DNA of 64,000 nucleotides from Candidatus Gastranaerophilales bacterium (GCA_900548405.1 UNSJ01000004.1:1-64000); one strand, 5' to 3'. Numbered from the stretch's first letter, positions 35,628-44,275 are shown. Notes: a model not told the origin generated them from the sequence alone. Numbers and translations: made by a program.

Positions 35628-36266
35628 ATGAACTATTTGGAACTTATTAATAAATGCCTTGTAGAATTAAACTACAAGCAGGTTGGTTCATTTTCAGAAC
35701 TTACCAAAAATGACCATAAAAAATTAAAAAATATTTTAAATGTACTAAACGCAGAAGTTTGCGGTTCTGACAGATGGAGCTTTTTGCTGAGAAAAGAAGA
35801 AATTACTCTGCCCAAAAATACTTGCGAAATTCAAAATACAATTGACGGCAGAATAGAAACAGTTATTGTTGACGGGGCTAAATTTGATTATTATGAGGAC
35901 TTTGAAAAGTTCTTTACCAATGCTCAACCGATGCAGACTTACAGTCTTTTTAACGATAAAATCTTGTTCCCTGCTTTTGATAAAAATAAAATTGTAGAAA
36001 TTATTTACTACACCAAAAATCATGCAAAGAATGCTGAAGGAAAAGAAAAATATTTAATGGAAGAAGATACTGATTCTACCTTAATTCCCGAACCTTTTGC
36101 AGAGCCTGTTTTGGTTTACGGTGCATGTATGAGGCTGAAAGGAAATCCACAACACGTGAGATTTTCTTATTGGATGAGTATGTACAGAGATGCGCTTGCA
36201 AACATGCGTTCAAGAGTTTCTGCAAGCATAGATGAAACTCCGTCAGTTAAGATGCATAGAAGATAA
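35628..36266 (+). CDS. Head-tail adaptor (P22 gp4-like)
   Basis: 212 residues. N-terminal helix LELINKCLVELNYKQVGSF, then RWSFLLRKEEITLPKNTCEI and a C-terminal helical part (EPFAEPVLVYGACMRLKGNP...MYRDALANMRSRV), the layout of podoviral gp4-type adaptors that dock under the portal. RBS AAAGGAGA. It is the last gene before the 262-bp non-coding block. Confidence 0.65.
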   Translation: MNYLELINKCLVELNYKQVGSFSELTKNDHKKLKNILNVLNAEVCGSDRWSFLLRKEEITLPKNTCEIQNTIDGRIETVIVDGAKFDYYEDFEKFFTNAQPMQTYSLFNDKILFPAFDKNKIVEIIYYTKNHAKNAEGKEKYLMEEDTDSTLIPEPFAEPVLVYGACMRLKGNPQHVRFSYWMSMYRDALANMRSRVSASIDETPSVKMHRR

Positions 36267-36380
36267 GTTTCATCGGATGTGGGAGGGCGGACTTTGTCTC
36301 GCTTGCGATAGATGGTACCGTTCACAACAACAACGAAAACTCAACGTTTACGTTGATTGTTGTTCAACTTTCGCTTGCGC

Positions 36381-36428
36381 TCATACCTCTGCTCGCGACA
36401 CAAAAAAAACAGGAAGTTTAAAATTCAT
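36381..36428 (-). CDS. Antisense leader peptide with a T8 tract (possible attenuator)
   Basis: 15 codons (MNFKLPVFFVSRAEV) with a strong AGGAGG ribosome-binding site. The codons PVFF span eight T. AACAGGA (36441-36435) and TCCTGTT (36414-36408) can pair and are followed by the T8 run, giving a terminator whose 5' arm carries the Shine-Dalgarno: translation and termination would compete. It reads towards, and antisense to, the adaptor gene. Confidence 0.4.
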   Translation of the reverse strand: MNFKLPVFFVSRAEV

Positions 36429-36477
36429 TTCCCCTCCTGTTAAGATTTACACTAGCCGAAATATAAATAGCATGTCT

Positions 36478-36506
36478 ATTATACAATTTTTTTCAATAAA
36501 AGACAA
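36478..36506 (-). promoter_or_regulatory. Minus-strand promoter inside the phage cluster
   Basis: TTGTCT (36506-36501), 17-base spacer and TATAAT (36483-36478) on the minus strand; opposite in direction to every phage gene. Confidence 0.5.
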
Positions 36507-36528
36507 ATTATGCTAAGAAATGTAAAGT

Positions 36529-36963
36529 ATGAAACAATTAACAAACCAACAAAAGAAATTCGTAAAAGAATATATAAAAACCCTTAACGGAGAACTTGCT
36601 GCAAAAAACGCCGGCTATAAGTCTAAAGACCTGAAAGAAATTGCCAATAATTTGTTGTCGCAGGATGCAGTTATTAAAGAAATTAATTCTCAATTAAGAA
36701 CTCAAATTTTATCTTTAAGGGTAAATAAAGGATACGTAATCCAAAAATTATTGCAAATAGCTGAATTTTCACTTGAAGAAGAAGATATTTTGGACAAAGA
36801 CGGATGTTTTACAGGCAAAAGAAAGCTTCGTGATACATCTGCCGGACTAAAAGCGCTTGAAAGCCTTTGCAAATATCTGGGCTTCAGTTCTAACTCCGAA
36901 GAAAAAGATTACAAGGAGGCAAAAATTATAACTATTGCAAATTTGGATGATAACAAAATATAA
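36529..36963 (+). CDS. terS: Phage terminase small subunit
   Basis: 144 residues. MKQLTNQQKKFVKEYIKTLN, then GELAAKNAGYKSKDLKEIAN and NLLSQDAVIKEIN, is the HTH of the terminase_2 (XtmA-like) family, which binds the packaging site. The C-terminal part (TSAGLKALESLCKYLG) is the oligomerisation helix. Unusually it is separated from the large subunit by 4 kb (TerL begins at 40979). Confidence 0.85.
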   Translation: MKQLTNQQKKFVKEYIKTLNGELAAKNAGYKSKDLKEIANNLLSQDAVIKEINSQLRTQILSLRVNKGYVIQKLLQIAEFSLEEEDILDKDGCFTGKRKLRDTSAGLKALESLCKYLGFSSNSEEKDYKEAKIITIANLDDNKI

Positions 36964-36975
36964 GGAATATTAATC

Positions 36976-37326
36976 ATGAAAAATAATAATGCAGAAGAAA
37001 TGCTTTTAAATAACGCTTCTTTAGAAGATTTAATAAAAATGAAAATAGAAAAAGAGTTTATGGCAGAACTTGAAAAATCAAAGAAAGAACCTTTAAAAAA
37101 GGTTTATAAAAATATTTCTGAAGTTCCGCAGGATATTATCTTTTCTAAAAAAGCGGTTTACAGATATTTCAACAGAAATACAAAATGCGAAACCTTTATA
37201 GACGGTGTTCAGGCAGAGGCATTGATAGGAATTCAAAATAACGTAAGAGAAAAAATGCTTAAAGGTGAATTAAGTGCATTTACCACAGATGAGGCTTACG
37301 TAAAGTTTGACAAGGCAACAGTATGA
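36976..37326 (+). CDS. Hypothetical phage protein
   Basis: 116 residues, no signal or membrane segment. The N-terminal half is helical and charged (LEDLIKMKIEKEFMAELEKS); the rest contains FSKKAVYRYFNRNTKCETFI and DGVQAEALIG. Its stop overlaps the GNAT start by 4 bases. No recognised domain. Confidence 0.65.
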   Translation: MKNNNAEEMLLNNASLEDLIKMKIEKEFMAELEKSKKEPLKKVYKNISEVPQDIIFSKKAVYRYFNRNTKCETFIDGVQAEALIGIQNNVREKMLKGELSAFTTDEAYVKFDKATV

Positions 37327-37832
37327 CAAAGTTTTTACCTCCGTATGAAAAACAGGAATATCTGGAACAAGCTTTGTTTTTGTATCTGAGGTATTCCAAA
37401 TTTTTGGATGATGACTATGCTCAAAGAGGAATGCCTGTTTTTGAATACTTTAATCAGCTTATAACTTCTCTATCGCCATTTTTCTGGGTTATTACGGAAG
37501 ATGACGAGGTAAGCGGCTTTGTTTATCTTGATAATCTTATAGGCGATGGTGAAAGGCTTCACAGTGCAGAGCTGACAACTTGTTTTAAAAAGAAATTCTG
37601 GGGAGATTATACAAAACGATGTGCAAGGCTCTTTTTGAATTTTTGTTTTGAACGGTTCGGATTTTATAAAATTAAAGCGCTTGTATATCCTGAAAACTCA
37701 CGTGTAATAACCTTATTGAAAGATTCAGGGTTCCGTAAAGAAGCATTATTGAAAAATGAAACCTTAAGAAATAATTCGCTTCAGGATATAGAGGTTTATT
37801 CGGTTTTTAATACCAGAAAGGCAGAAAAATGA
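37323..37832 (+). CDS. GNAT-family acetyltransferase (phage)
   Basis: 169 residues. GNAT layout: PFFWVITEDDEVSGFVYLDN (strands 2-3), AELTTCFKKKFWGDYTKRCA (acetyl-CoA-loop region), then FGFYKIKALVYPENSRVITL and LKDSGFRKEALLK. Acetyl donor and target unknown. GNAT genes at this place are known in several podoviruses. It overlaps its neighbours on both sides (ATGA), so translation is coupled to the portal. Confidence 0.75.
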   Translation: MTKFLPPYEKQEYLEQALFLYLRYSKFLDDDYAQRGMPVFEYFNQLITSLSPFFWVITEDDEVSGFVYLDNLIGDGERLHSAELTTCFKKKFWGDYTKRCARLFLNFCFERFGFYKIKALVYPENSRVITLLKDSGFRKEALLKNETLRNNSLQDIEVYSVFNTRKAEK

Positions 37833-39487
37833 AAATAGAAACAGAAGATTTAACCAAAAAGCTCTCAGAAAATGAGGAGCTTTTTTTAGTAGGCAGTATA
37901 ACTGAAAAATTTGACAGGTATGAAGAATTAAGAAACTCGCAGCTGACTGATATAAAATTGGTCCGCGATGCGATTTACAATTCTGATATACCGAAGCTTA
38001 ACGGCTGGGACAGCAATATTGAACTTCCCGATATTTATGAACTTGCGCAGACATTGAAATCTCACATAAGTGAAAATTTGTATTCACATCCGGATGCAAT
38101 GTTTGATGTATCAGGAACAACTCCGCAGACACAGTCTTTTGCAAACCGCCAAAAAGCAATGCTTGTTAATACATTCGAGCAGATGAATATTGAAAATGAA
38201 ATTGAAAAAATTATTGACGGGATTGTGGAAACAGGTGAAAGCACATTGTTCGTGGGCTGGGAAACAAAGATTAAATCCGTTAGACGTGCGCAGACGCTTG
38301 AAGAACAATTCTTAAATCCTGAAAAGCGAGGATTTGTAATAGAAGATAGAGTTGTTTACGATAATGCGATAATTAAACATATTAAATCCGAAGATTTTGT
38401 TTTTGATAAATATAACAAAGATAACTGGGATTCTTGCGCAAAAATTTATAGAACTTATGCAACAACTGATGAGTTATTTTCGGATAAGTCAAATAATCTT
38501 TTAACGAAAGAAAAACTGGAAATTTTGAAAGGAGTGGTGGCAAAAAATAAAAGCCGTTCAGATGAGGACATTGCTGTTGACGGCAAAAAACTGGAAATAT
38601 TAGAATTTTGGGGAGATATTGAGCTTGCAGACGGAAGTCTTTTAAAAAACTGGCTTATAGTAGTAGCAGGAAGACGTGAGATTATAAGGTTTGAATCAAA
38701 CCCGTTTGTAACAAATCCTTTTATTCACGCAAATATAATTGAATCACCAAAAACAGGCAGAGGAATTTCACCTTTGCGTGTGGCTTTAATATTAAATAAC
38801 ATAGCTTCAACTATTTTAAACAAACAAATCGATGCGCTGGCTTTAATGATGAACCCGCCGTATCTTGCACCTAAAGGGTGTTTTAAAGGTCAGCAGGATG
38901 TAAAACCAGGTAAAATTATTGAATATGATGCGGCATTAATGCCTACTGCACCTACACCCCTATCTTTTGATAAAGCTATGGTAGGTTGGGACTTCTTAAA
39001 TTACTTTAAGTCTACAATTGAAAGTGCGACAGGTATTTTCAAAAATATGGCAGGAAATCTTCAAGCTGCACAGAGAACCGCTACCGAATTAAACTATTCG
39101 GTCAGCGGACAGGAGGCTCGTTTGAATATGATATTGGATGCTGTTAATCGTAAGATTATAGTTCCTATGGTGGAAAAAACTGCTGAAATTATTTCAAACT
39201 TTAAGCTTGGCAGAGAATTAATCGGAGTTAATGACAGAGGAAAAACAAGTTTTATTGAAATTGATGATGAAGTGAGAAATGCTAATTATGTTTACCGTTA
39301 CGGCGATAGAAAAGCAACTTTTGAAAGAAAGTCAAGATTGAAAGAACTTTTTGAAGTCGTAAGCTCATTTGCACAAGTTCCTGAAGTTGAAGAAAAAATT
39401 GACTGGCTTGAATGCTTTAAATTTGCACTTGAACAGTATGGAATAGAAAATGCCAACAACTTTTTGTTAAGTGACGAAAATCAATAG
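37829..39487 (+). CDS. Portal protein
   Basis: 552 residues, the typical portal length. Helical wing (RNSQLTDIKLVRDAIYNS), NIELPDIYELAQTLKSHISE, then SPLRVALILNNIASTILNKQ, IDALALMMNPPYL and TGIFKNMAGNLQAAQRTATE, followed by LNYSVSGQEARLNMILDAVN. Twelve copies would form the DNA entry ring of the head. It follows GNAT with a 4-bp overlap. Confidence 0.85.
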   Translation: MKIETEDLTKKLSENEELFLVGSITEKFDRYEELRNSQLTDIKLVRDAIYNSDIPKLNGWDSNIELPDIYELAQTLKSHISENLYSHPDAMFDVSGTTPQTQSFANRQKAMLVNTFEQMNIENEIEKIIDGIVETGESTLFVGWETKIKSVRRAQTLEEQFLNPEKRGFVIEDRVVYDNAIIKHIKSEDFVFDKYNKDNWDSCAKIYRTYATTDELFSDKSNNLLTKEKLEILKGVVAKNKSRSDEDIAVDGKKLEILEFWGDIELADGSLLKNWLIVVAGRREIIRFESNPFVTNPFIHANIIESPKTGRGISPLRVALILNNIASTILNKQIDALALMMNPPYLAPKGCFKGQQDVKPGKIIEYDAALMPTAPTPLSFDKAMVGWDFLNYFKSTIESATGIFKNMAGNLQAAQRTATELNYSVSGQEARLNMILDAVNRKIIVPMVEKTAEIISNFKLGRELIGVNDRGKTSFIEIDDEVRNANYVYRYGDRKATFERKSRLKELFEVVSSFAQVPEVEEKIDWLECFKFALEQYGIENANNFLLSDENQ

Positions 39488-39568
39488 TGCCGCATAAGCG
39501 GCACTTTATCTTAACACAGCTAAAAGTATTATATACAAACAATCATTTTTGAGTAAAATAATATTATT

Positions 39569-40033
39569 ATGAAAAAATTAATTTTAATATTATTGTTATT
39601 ACTCTTTCAAATTCCTGTATTTAGTGAGGAATTTCCTCCTACCGGAGCAGGTATTGAAGTAACCAAAGAAACCAATCCGATATACTGGGGGTATTTTGAA
39701 GATTATGGTAAAGCTTTAAAGCAGGCACTGGAAGCAGAAAAGATGTTTCGCCTTCGTGGTTGGGGATCAAATTGTGAATATATAGTAACACGTAATGGAG
39801 AGATAAAAGGTATTAAAACCAATATATATCAGAATGATTATTTTGATGAGAAAGTAAAAAATATAATTTTATCTGTAAAACCTTTACCTTTTCGTGACGG
39901 AATGAATATGGATGAGATGCGTTTTAGCGTGTATCTTGGTTATGAAAGATATAATGAGATTGATATAAGTGTTGGTGGCTCTTTTATAGATAATAAAGAA
40001 ATATTTAGTTTGATGATAATAACAAATAAATAA
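39569..40033 (+). CDS. Secreted protein with a TonB-C-like fold (cargo gene)
   Basis: 154 residues, with a clear signal peptide (MKKLILILLLLLFQIPVFS). The mature part includes CEYIVTRNGEIKGIKTNIYQ...DEKVKNIILSVKPLPF, the strand-helix-strand order of TonB C-terminal or TonB-like domains. It looks bacterial rather than viral and lies between portal and hydrolase genes in the phage run; perhaps a moron (lysogenic cargo). Confidence 0.6.
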   Translation: MKKLILILLLLLFQIPVFSEEFPPTGAGIEVTKETNPIYWGYFEDYGKALKQALEAEKMFRLRGWGSNCEYIVTRNGEIKGIKTNIYQNDYFDEKVKNIILSVKPLPFRDGMNMDEMRFSVYLGYERYNEIDISVGGSFIDNKEIFSLMIITNK

Positions 40034-40120
40034 TTAAGAATAGCAGAGAAGTATGATTATTTCAAACCGCTGAAAACAGCGGTTTTATTTTAGTGTGAAA
40101 AAATAGAAAGGAAAGAAAAC

Positions 40121-40957
40121 ATGAAAAAACATGCTATGGCTAACGAATACAAGATTTTATGCTCGGAAGCAAATTCAATGGTTAAAATGAAGAACGGTGC
40201 AGTAACATCAAACGGGTGGACAAAGGTTGACGGTGAACATGACCTTCGCAGTAACTTTAAAGGAGTTCTTTATGAAAAGGACGGACAATATGCTCTTTGT
40301 TTTGTTGGTACAGACAGGTTCAGTGCAAAAGACTGGGGCGCAAACGCTAAAATGGCTCTGACCGGTGAAAGTAGACAAATTAAATTGGCTCAAAAATTTG
40401 CAGATAAAATGCAAAAAGAATATGGTTTAAATTCAGAAAACACTGAATCAATCGGACATTCGGAAGGCGGTACAGAGGCAACTGCCGTTGGTATTCAATA
40501 TGGTCTGCAAACTACAACTTTTAATGCATTCGGTGTCGGTAAAAAATATGCAGAGCCGGGCAAAAATTATGATAATTTAATTACTAATTACAGAGATCCT
40601 CATGACCCAGTTTCAAAACTTAAAGAAAATGTCGGAACAACATACATTACCCCGAATTTACAAAATGAATTAATGTCAACAACTCCTTTCGGTTCTGTTA
40701 AGGCACATAGAATAGATAATATGGGGGATTGTACACAGTCTTTACCTGTTGATTATTACAAAAAATCTAATCCGTTCTTTATCAATAAAATTTCTGATGC
40801 AGATATTTCAAGACAGGATATTGCAAATATGGAATCTGGTTTATTTAAAGTTTATGAAAAAGAAATTGATAAACGTATGACAAACAATAAGATAGGTAAT
40901 TCTTCAGAAGATAAATGGGTTACTATTAATGGAAATCATGTTTTGATTAAAGATTAG
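40121..40957 (+). CDS. Alpha/beta hydrolase of lipase class 3 type (phage cargo or virion protein)
   Basis: 278 residues. Nucleophile elbow GHSEGGTEA (Ser at about 109) inside TESIGHSEGG, a probable acid in YRDPHDPVSKL (about 161-168) and His in VKAHRIDNMG (about 194). No signal peptide. The last residues (DKWVTINGNHVLIKD) match a short C-terminal motif found on other phage-encoded proteins. It could be a virion-borne lipase or esterase, or a cargo enzyme. Strong RBS (AAAGGAAAG). Confidence 0.65.
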   Translation: MKKHAMANEYKILCSEANSMVKMKNGAVTSNGWTKVDGEHDLRSNFKGVLYEKDGQYALCFVGTDRFSAKDWGANAKMALTGESRQIKLAQKFADKMQKEYGLNSENTESIGHSEGGTEATAVGIQYGLQTTTFNAFGVGKKYAEPGKNYDNLITNYRDPHDPVSKLKENVGTTYITPNLQNELMSTTPFGSVKAHRIDNMGDCTQSLPVDYYKKSNPFFINKISDADISRQDIANMESGLFKVYEKEIDKRMTNNKIGNSSEDKWVTINGNHVLIKD

Positions 40958-40978
40958 TATTTATAAGTTGGGGAGGTT

Positions 40979-42268
40979 ATGTTATATAAACTTTTAAAAT
41001 CGCAGAGGGAGTTTTTGGAAATCCCTCATGATTATACTTTGGATGTTGCTGTTTATCAGGGAGGTTACGGCTCCGGAAAAACTTTTTCAGGTTCTTTGCT
41101 CGGGATTTTGCTTGCTTTAAAATTTCCTGGAATAAGAGGACTTGTCGGTGCACAAACTTACACTCTCGTCAGGGATACGACATTACAAACTTATTTTGAA
41201 CACCTTGATAATTTTGGTTTTGTTGAAGGGAATGAGTATGAATGGTCTTCTTCTCTGCAAAAATTATCTTTTAAAAACGGTTCGGAAATCCTTTTCAGAC
41301 ATTTTGACGAACCTAATAAGCTTAAGTCCTTAAACTTGGGTTTTGTAGAAATTGAGGAAATGTCAGATATTCCTTATGATACTTTCAAAATGCTTTTAGG
41401 GCGTATGCGGCAAAGAGTTAAGAAAGTTTGGAAAAATTTTACATACAGAATTTTTGGTCACACTAACCCGGAGATGCAAAGAGGCTGGGTTTATAAAACT
41501 TTTGTTGAAAATCCTTCGCCGAATTACAGATTAATTACGGCACCTACTACGCAGAATATTTATCTGCCTGAAGGGTTTTGTGATGAATTAAAAAAACTAT
41601 ATGATGAACAATATTATAATATTTTTGTTCTTGCTCAAAACGGTGAATATAATAACGGGCTGGTTGTTAAAGATTTTACAGACGAGAACGTGCGAGAAAT
41701 CGCATATCAGCCTGATATGGATTTGCATATATCATGCGATTTCAACGTTGATCCTATGTGCTGGGTGCTTGCTCATAAAACCGATGATAAAGTTTTTTAT
41801 TTTGATGAAATTGCAATGGAAAACACTACAACTGCAAAAGCGTGCGATGAATTTTACAAACGTTATCCGTGTCATAAAGGAAAAGTTATTATAAATGGTG
41901 ATGCATCCGGAGATAACCGGAGCTGTACAAGCGAATACACCAATTACGTTATAATTAAGAAAAAACTTTTGCAGTACGGATATGATGTTGAAATCCAGAT
42001 TAAAGCATTTAACCCTCCAATCAAAAACAGAATTATGGCTTTTAACTCAAAAGTTCGTTCTGCAGACGGAGAGGTTTGTCTTTTTGTAGATAAAAAGTGC
42101 GAAAAACTGTTATTCAATATTTATAATTTGAAATACAAAGAGGGTTCATCAAAAATCGATGTGCCTACATATCAGCAGATAAAGCAGTCAAAGGAATTGA
42201 AGTTTCTGTCGCATCCTATTGATGCAGCCTCATATCTTGTTGACTTTTATTGGCCGATTACACTGTAA
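40979..42268 (+). CDS. terL: Phage terminase large subunit
   Basis: 429 residues. Packaging ATPase with Walker A GGYGSGKTFSG (about 22-32) and Walker B LGFVEIEEMSDIP (about 119-131). The C-terminal nuclease has the acidic set SCDFNVDPM (about 249), INGDASGDNR (about 303) and HPIDAASYLVDF near the end. It cuts concatemers and pumps DNA through the portal. Placed at the downstream end of the cluster, far from TerS. Confidence 0.92.
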   Translation: MLYKLLKSQREFLEIPHDYTLDVAVYQGGYGSGKTFSGSLLGILLALKFPGIRGLVGAQTYTLVRDTTLQTYFEHLDNFGFVEGNEYEWSSSLQKLSFKNGSEILFRHFDEPNKLKSLNLGFVEIEEMSDIPYDTFKMLLGRMRQRVKKVWKNFTYRIFGHTNPEMQRGWVYKTFVENPSPNYRLITAPTTQNIYLPEGFCDELKKLYDEQYYNIFVLAQNGEYNNGLVVKDFTDENVREIAYQPDMDLHISCDFNVDPMCWVLAHKTDDKVFYFDEIAMENTTTAKACDEFYKRYPCHKGKVIINGDASGDNRSCTSEYTNYVIIKKKLLQYGYDVEIQIKAFNPPIKNRIMAFNSKVRSADGEVCLFVDKKCEKLLFNIYNLKYKEGSSKIDVPTYQQIKQSKELKFLSHPIDAASYLVDFYWPITL

Positions 42269-42280
42269 AGAAGGGATTTT

Positions 42281-42511
42281 ATGGAAGATTTTGTACAATA
42301 CTCACCAATATTAATTGTTATTTTTATGTTTTTTATTCAGCATAAGATTTTTGTTACACCTGAGCAGCTGGAAAAAAAGCATAGAGAGATAATAGAAGAA
42401 ATAGAAGAAAAATTTGTAACGATAAACAGTTTTAAAGATTTAAAAGACCAATTCAGTGAAGTTAAAGAGAAAATTGATAAAATGTACGATTTGTTAATTG
42501 ACTTAAAATGA
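42281..42511 (+). CDS. Small membrane-anchored coiled-coil phage protein (holin/spanin-like)
   Basis: 76 residues: one N-terminal transmembrane helix (YSPILIVIFMFFIQHKIFV), then a charged coiled coil (KKHREIIEEIEEKF...KIDKMYDLLIDLK). Size and topology fit a pinholin or i-spanin-like lysis protein; the endolysin is at 31691. Last phage-like gene of the run. Confidence 0.55.
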   Translation: MEDFVQYSPILIVIFMFFIQHKIFVTPEQLEKKHREIIEEIEEKFVTINSFKDLKDQFSEVKEKIDKMYDLLIDLK

Positions 42512-42637
42512 TGTTAACAAATGTTACATAAGTCCCATGTTTTTTAAAGTTTTACTTGAAAAATGTCGTTAATGCGAATAACAGACATGTTGTTACTAAG
42601 TTAAATCTAAAGTAAATCTAAAGAAAGGGTAAAAAAA

Positions 42638-44275
42638 ATGGGATTGGCAGCTTCACAAGCAAGATTTTTAGCCATAACATCCAGAAAGATGAATTGCGAA
42701 TTTCAATCAATGCAAATTGCGCAAGAAAAACTTTCTGTTACCCGTGATTTGCAAAAAGCATCTCAAGAGTATCAAAACTCATTGTCTGCAACAAAACTTG
42801 TTTGGGATACTGAGGATAATACTGTTTACGATTTATCTTATGATGTAATGATGACACCGTCTATGGCGAACGATTATAACCCTTATCTTGTTACTGATAC
42901 AAAAGGAAAAATCGTTCTTTCAGAAAGTATGTTTAATGCAGCAGTAGATGCAGGAGTTATTGATGCAAAAACAGGGGATCCGAAAAAAGGTACAAAAACG
43001 ATTGGTACCGAAACTTCAACAAATGACGGATCTCGTAACGCATTTTTATATCAAATGGGTGTCAGAAATCAAATAACACCTGAAACTGTCACTGCAATTA
43101 AAAATTTAGGTAATAAAGGATATACTAATTCAGGTATTGGTGGAGAAGCGTTAGACAAAACTATTGCTAACGCATTCAATACAAATTCGTTTATTACATA
43201 TATGAAAAACGCTAAAAGCGAAGACGGGAAGTCTTCTATTTATGCGCTTAATGTCGGTGATATATTATCAAGCAGCGGATACAGTTTTGGAACTTCTAAA
43301 TCAGAATTTAGTAATAATCAAGTGATAATTACTAAATCAGGTTCACCTATATCAGAAAGTGAAATGCAGAAGCTGACACTAGGTGAGCTGTTATCAGGCC
43401 AATATGAATTGACAGGACGTATGAATGCTGAAGCAATGAGAACTCTTGCTCAAAGTATTTTGAAATCTATGGGCACAACATTAGGTTGGCAAAATGCAAA
43501 TATCGGCGGTTTAAATGTTGATGATGAATCTAATGAAGCGTTACTTCAAGCAATGGAATTTACTTTAAAATGTTTAAACAAAGATTACGACACATCTTCA
43601 GGTGGTAAGATATTATCTAACTCTGTATCAAATGCAATTAACCAGGCAGCACAAACAAATAGTATTGTATCAGGTGAAAATAATGTATCATCAGTAAGTT
43701 TGACAAATATGTTAAAATCATTCCTTACCAACTTTGCTGTTGCAATAGAAGGTTTTGACTGCGGATATTATGTAACGGAAAATGACAAAAACAAATCAAC
43801 TTATGTTACAGATGATATTGGCTATCAGTTCTTGATTAAAAACGATAATACATCAATTGATGAAAAAGATGTATTAATGGCAGATTTCTATAACCAATTA
43901 TATAATAACTTATGCGTAAGCGGTGCTTCAACAGACGTAAATAAACAGCAGCAGGTTACTGATAAGAGTTATTTATCAAATGCAATTAAAAACGGTCAAT
44001 TGTTCATATCATCATTGAATAATGACGGCTACTTCTATCAAGGTGCTTATACATTGAACGGTCACGTTGCGGAAGTCGCCGATGAAGATGCAATTGCACA
44101 GGCAGAAGCAGAATACAATGTAATTAAAAATAAATTGAATTATAAAGAAGAAACTCTTGAACTTGATATGAAAAATATTGATACAGAGTTATCATCACTG
44201 ACAACCGAATACGATACAGTTAAAAACTTAATCAGTAAAAACGTAGAAAAAGTATTCACAATGTTCAGCACTTAG
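42638..44275 (+). CDS. Large protein with terminal coiled coils, lineage-type, unknown function
   Basis: 545 residues, no signal peptide and no membrane helix. N-terminus MGLAASQARFLAITSRKMNC, then a heptad-like stretch to about residue 55; a long Ser/Asn/Thr-rich centre; and a C-terminal coiled coil (NKLNYKEETLELDMKNIDTE... to VEKVFTMFST). Helical ends around a variable polar centre recall axial proteins of flagellar-type export (hook-associated or flagellin-like), but no family is recognised. RBS AAAGGGTAA. Upstream is the phage cluster, downstream secA. Confidence 0.6.
   Translation: MGLAASQARFLAITSRKMNCEFQSMQIAQEKLSVTRDLQKASQEYQNSLSATKLVWDTEDNTVYDLSYDVMMTPSMANDYNPYLVTDTKGKIVLSESMFNAAVDAGVIDAKTGDPKKGTKTIGTETSTNDGSRNAFLYQMGVRNQITPETVTAIKNLGNKGYTNSGIGGEALDKTIANAFNTNSFITYMKNAKSEDGKSSIYALNVGDILSSSGYSFGTSKSEFSNNQVIITKSGSPISESEMQKLTLGELLSGQYELTGRMNAEAMRTLAQSILKSMGTTLGWQNANIGGLNVDDESNEALLQAMEFTLKCLNKDYDTSSGGKILSNSVSNAINQAAQTNSIVSGENNVSSVSLTNMLKSFLTNFAVAIEGFDCGYYVTENDKNKSTYVTDDIGYQFLIKNDNTSIDEKDVLMADFYNQLYNNLCVSGASTDVNKQQQVTDKSYLSNAIKNGQLFISSLNNDGYFYQGAYTLNGHVAEVADEDAIAQAEAEYNVIKNKLNYKEETLELDMKNIDTELSSLTTEYDTVKNLISKNVEKVFTMFST

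Larger units (their letters stand above)
36267..36528. other. Structured gene-free block inside the phage cluster
   Basis: Holds a minus-strand promoter and short leader ORF (listed separately), an interrupted inverted repeat of about 38 bases around AACGTTTACGTT (36335-36355), and two CGCTTGCG repeats (36299 and 36371). The 94-codon frame at 36232-36516 on the + strand crosses all this and is not credible. Possibly a regulatory region or packaging (pac) site; unproven. Confidence 0.5.
30982..42511 (+). mobile_element. Podovirus-like prophage or domesticated virion cluster
   Basis: An 11.5-kb run with every gene on the + strand: Zn-ribbon protein, LuxR-type HTH, amidase, gp10-like hub, capsid, LLH-like protein, scaffold-like protein, adaptor, TerS, unknown, GNAT, portal, two cargo-like genes, TerL and a holin-like protein. 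Many starts overlap the previous stop (ATGA). There is no integrase, excisionase, CI-type repressor, replication gene, tape measure or tail sheath. Order and content suggest a short-tailed virion with gp4/gp10-like neck proteins. It may be a defective prophage, a satellite, a gene-transfer-agent-like relic, or one piece of a phage whose other modules lie elsewhere. Confidence 0.8.

Noticed and set aside
36232..36516. 94-codon + strand frame between adaptor and TerS
   Set aside because: Overlaps the adaptor end, crosses inverted repeats and a minus-strand promoter, no RBS and no protein-like composition.
30803..42640. Direct repeats marking phage attachment sites
   Set aside because: I compared both flanks by eye and saw no convincing shared core; the TATTACGGAAGTTTTGT match belongs to pilin promoters, not to an att site.
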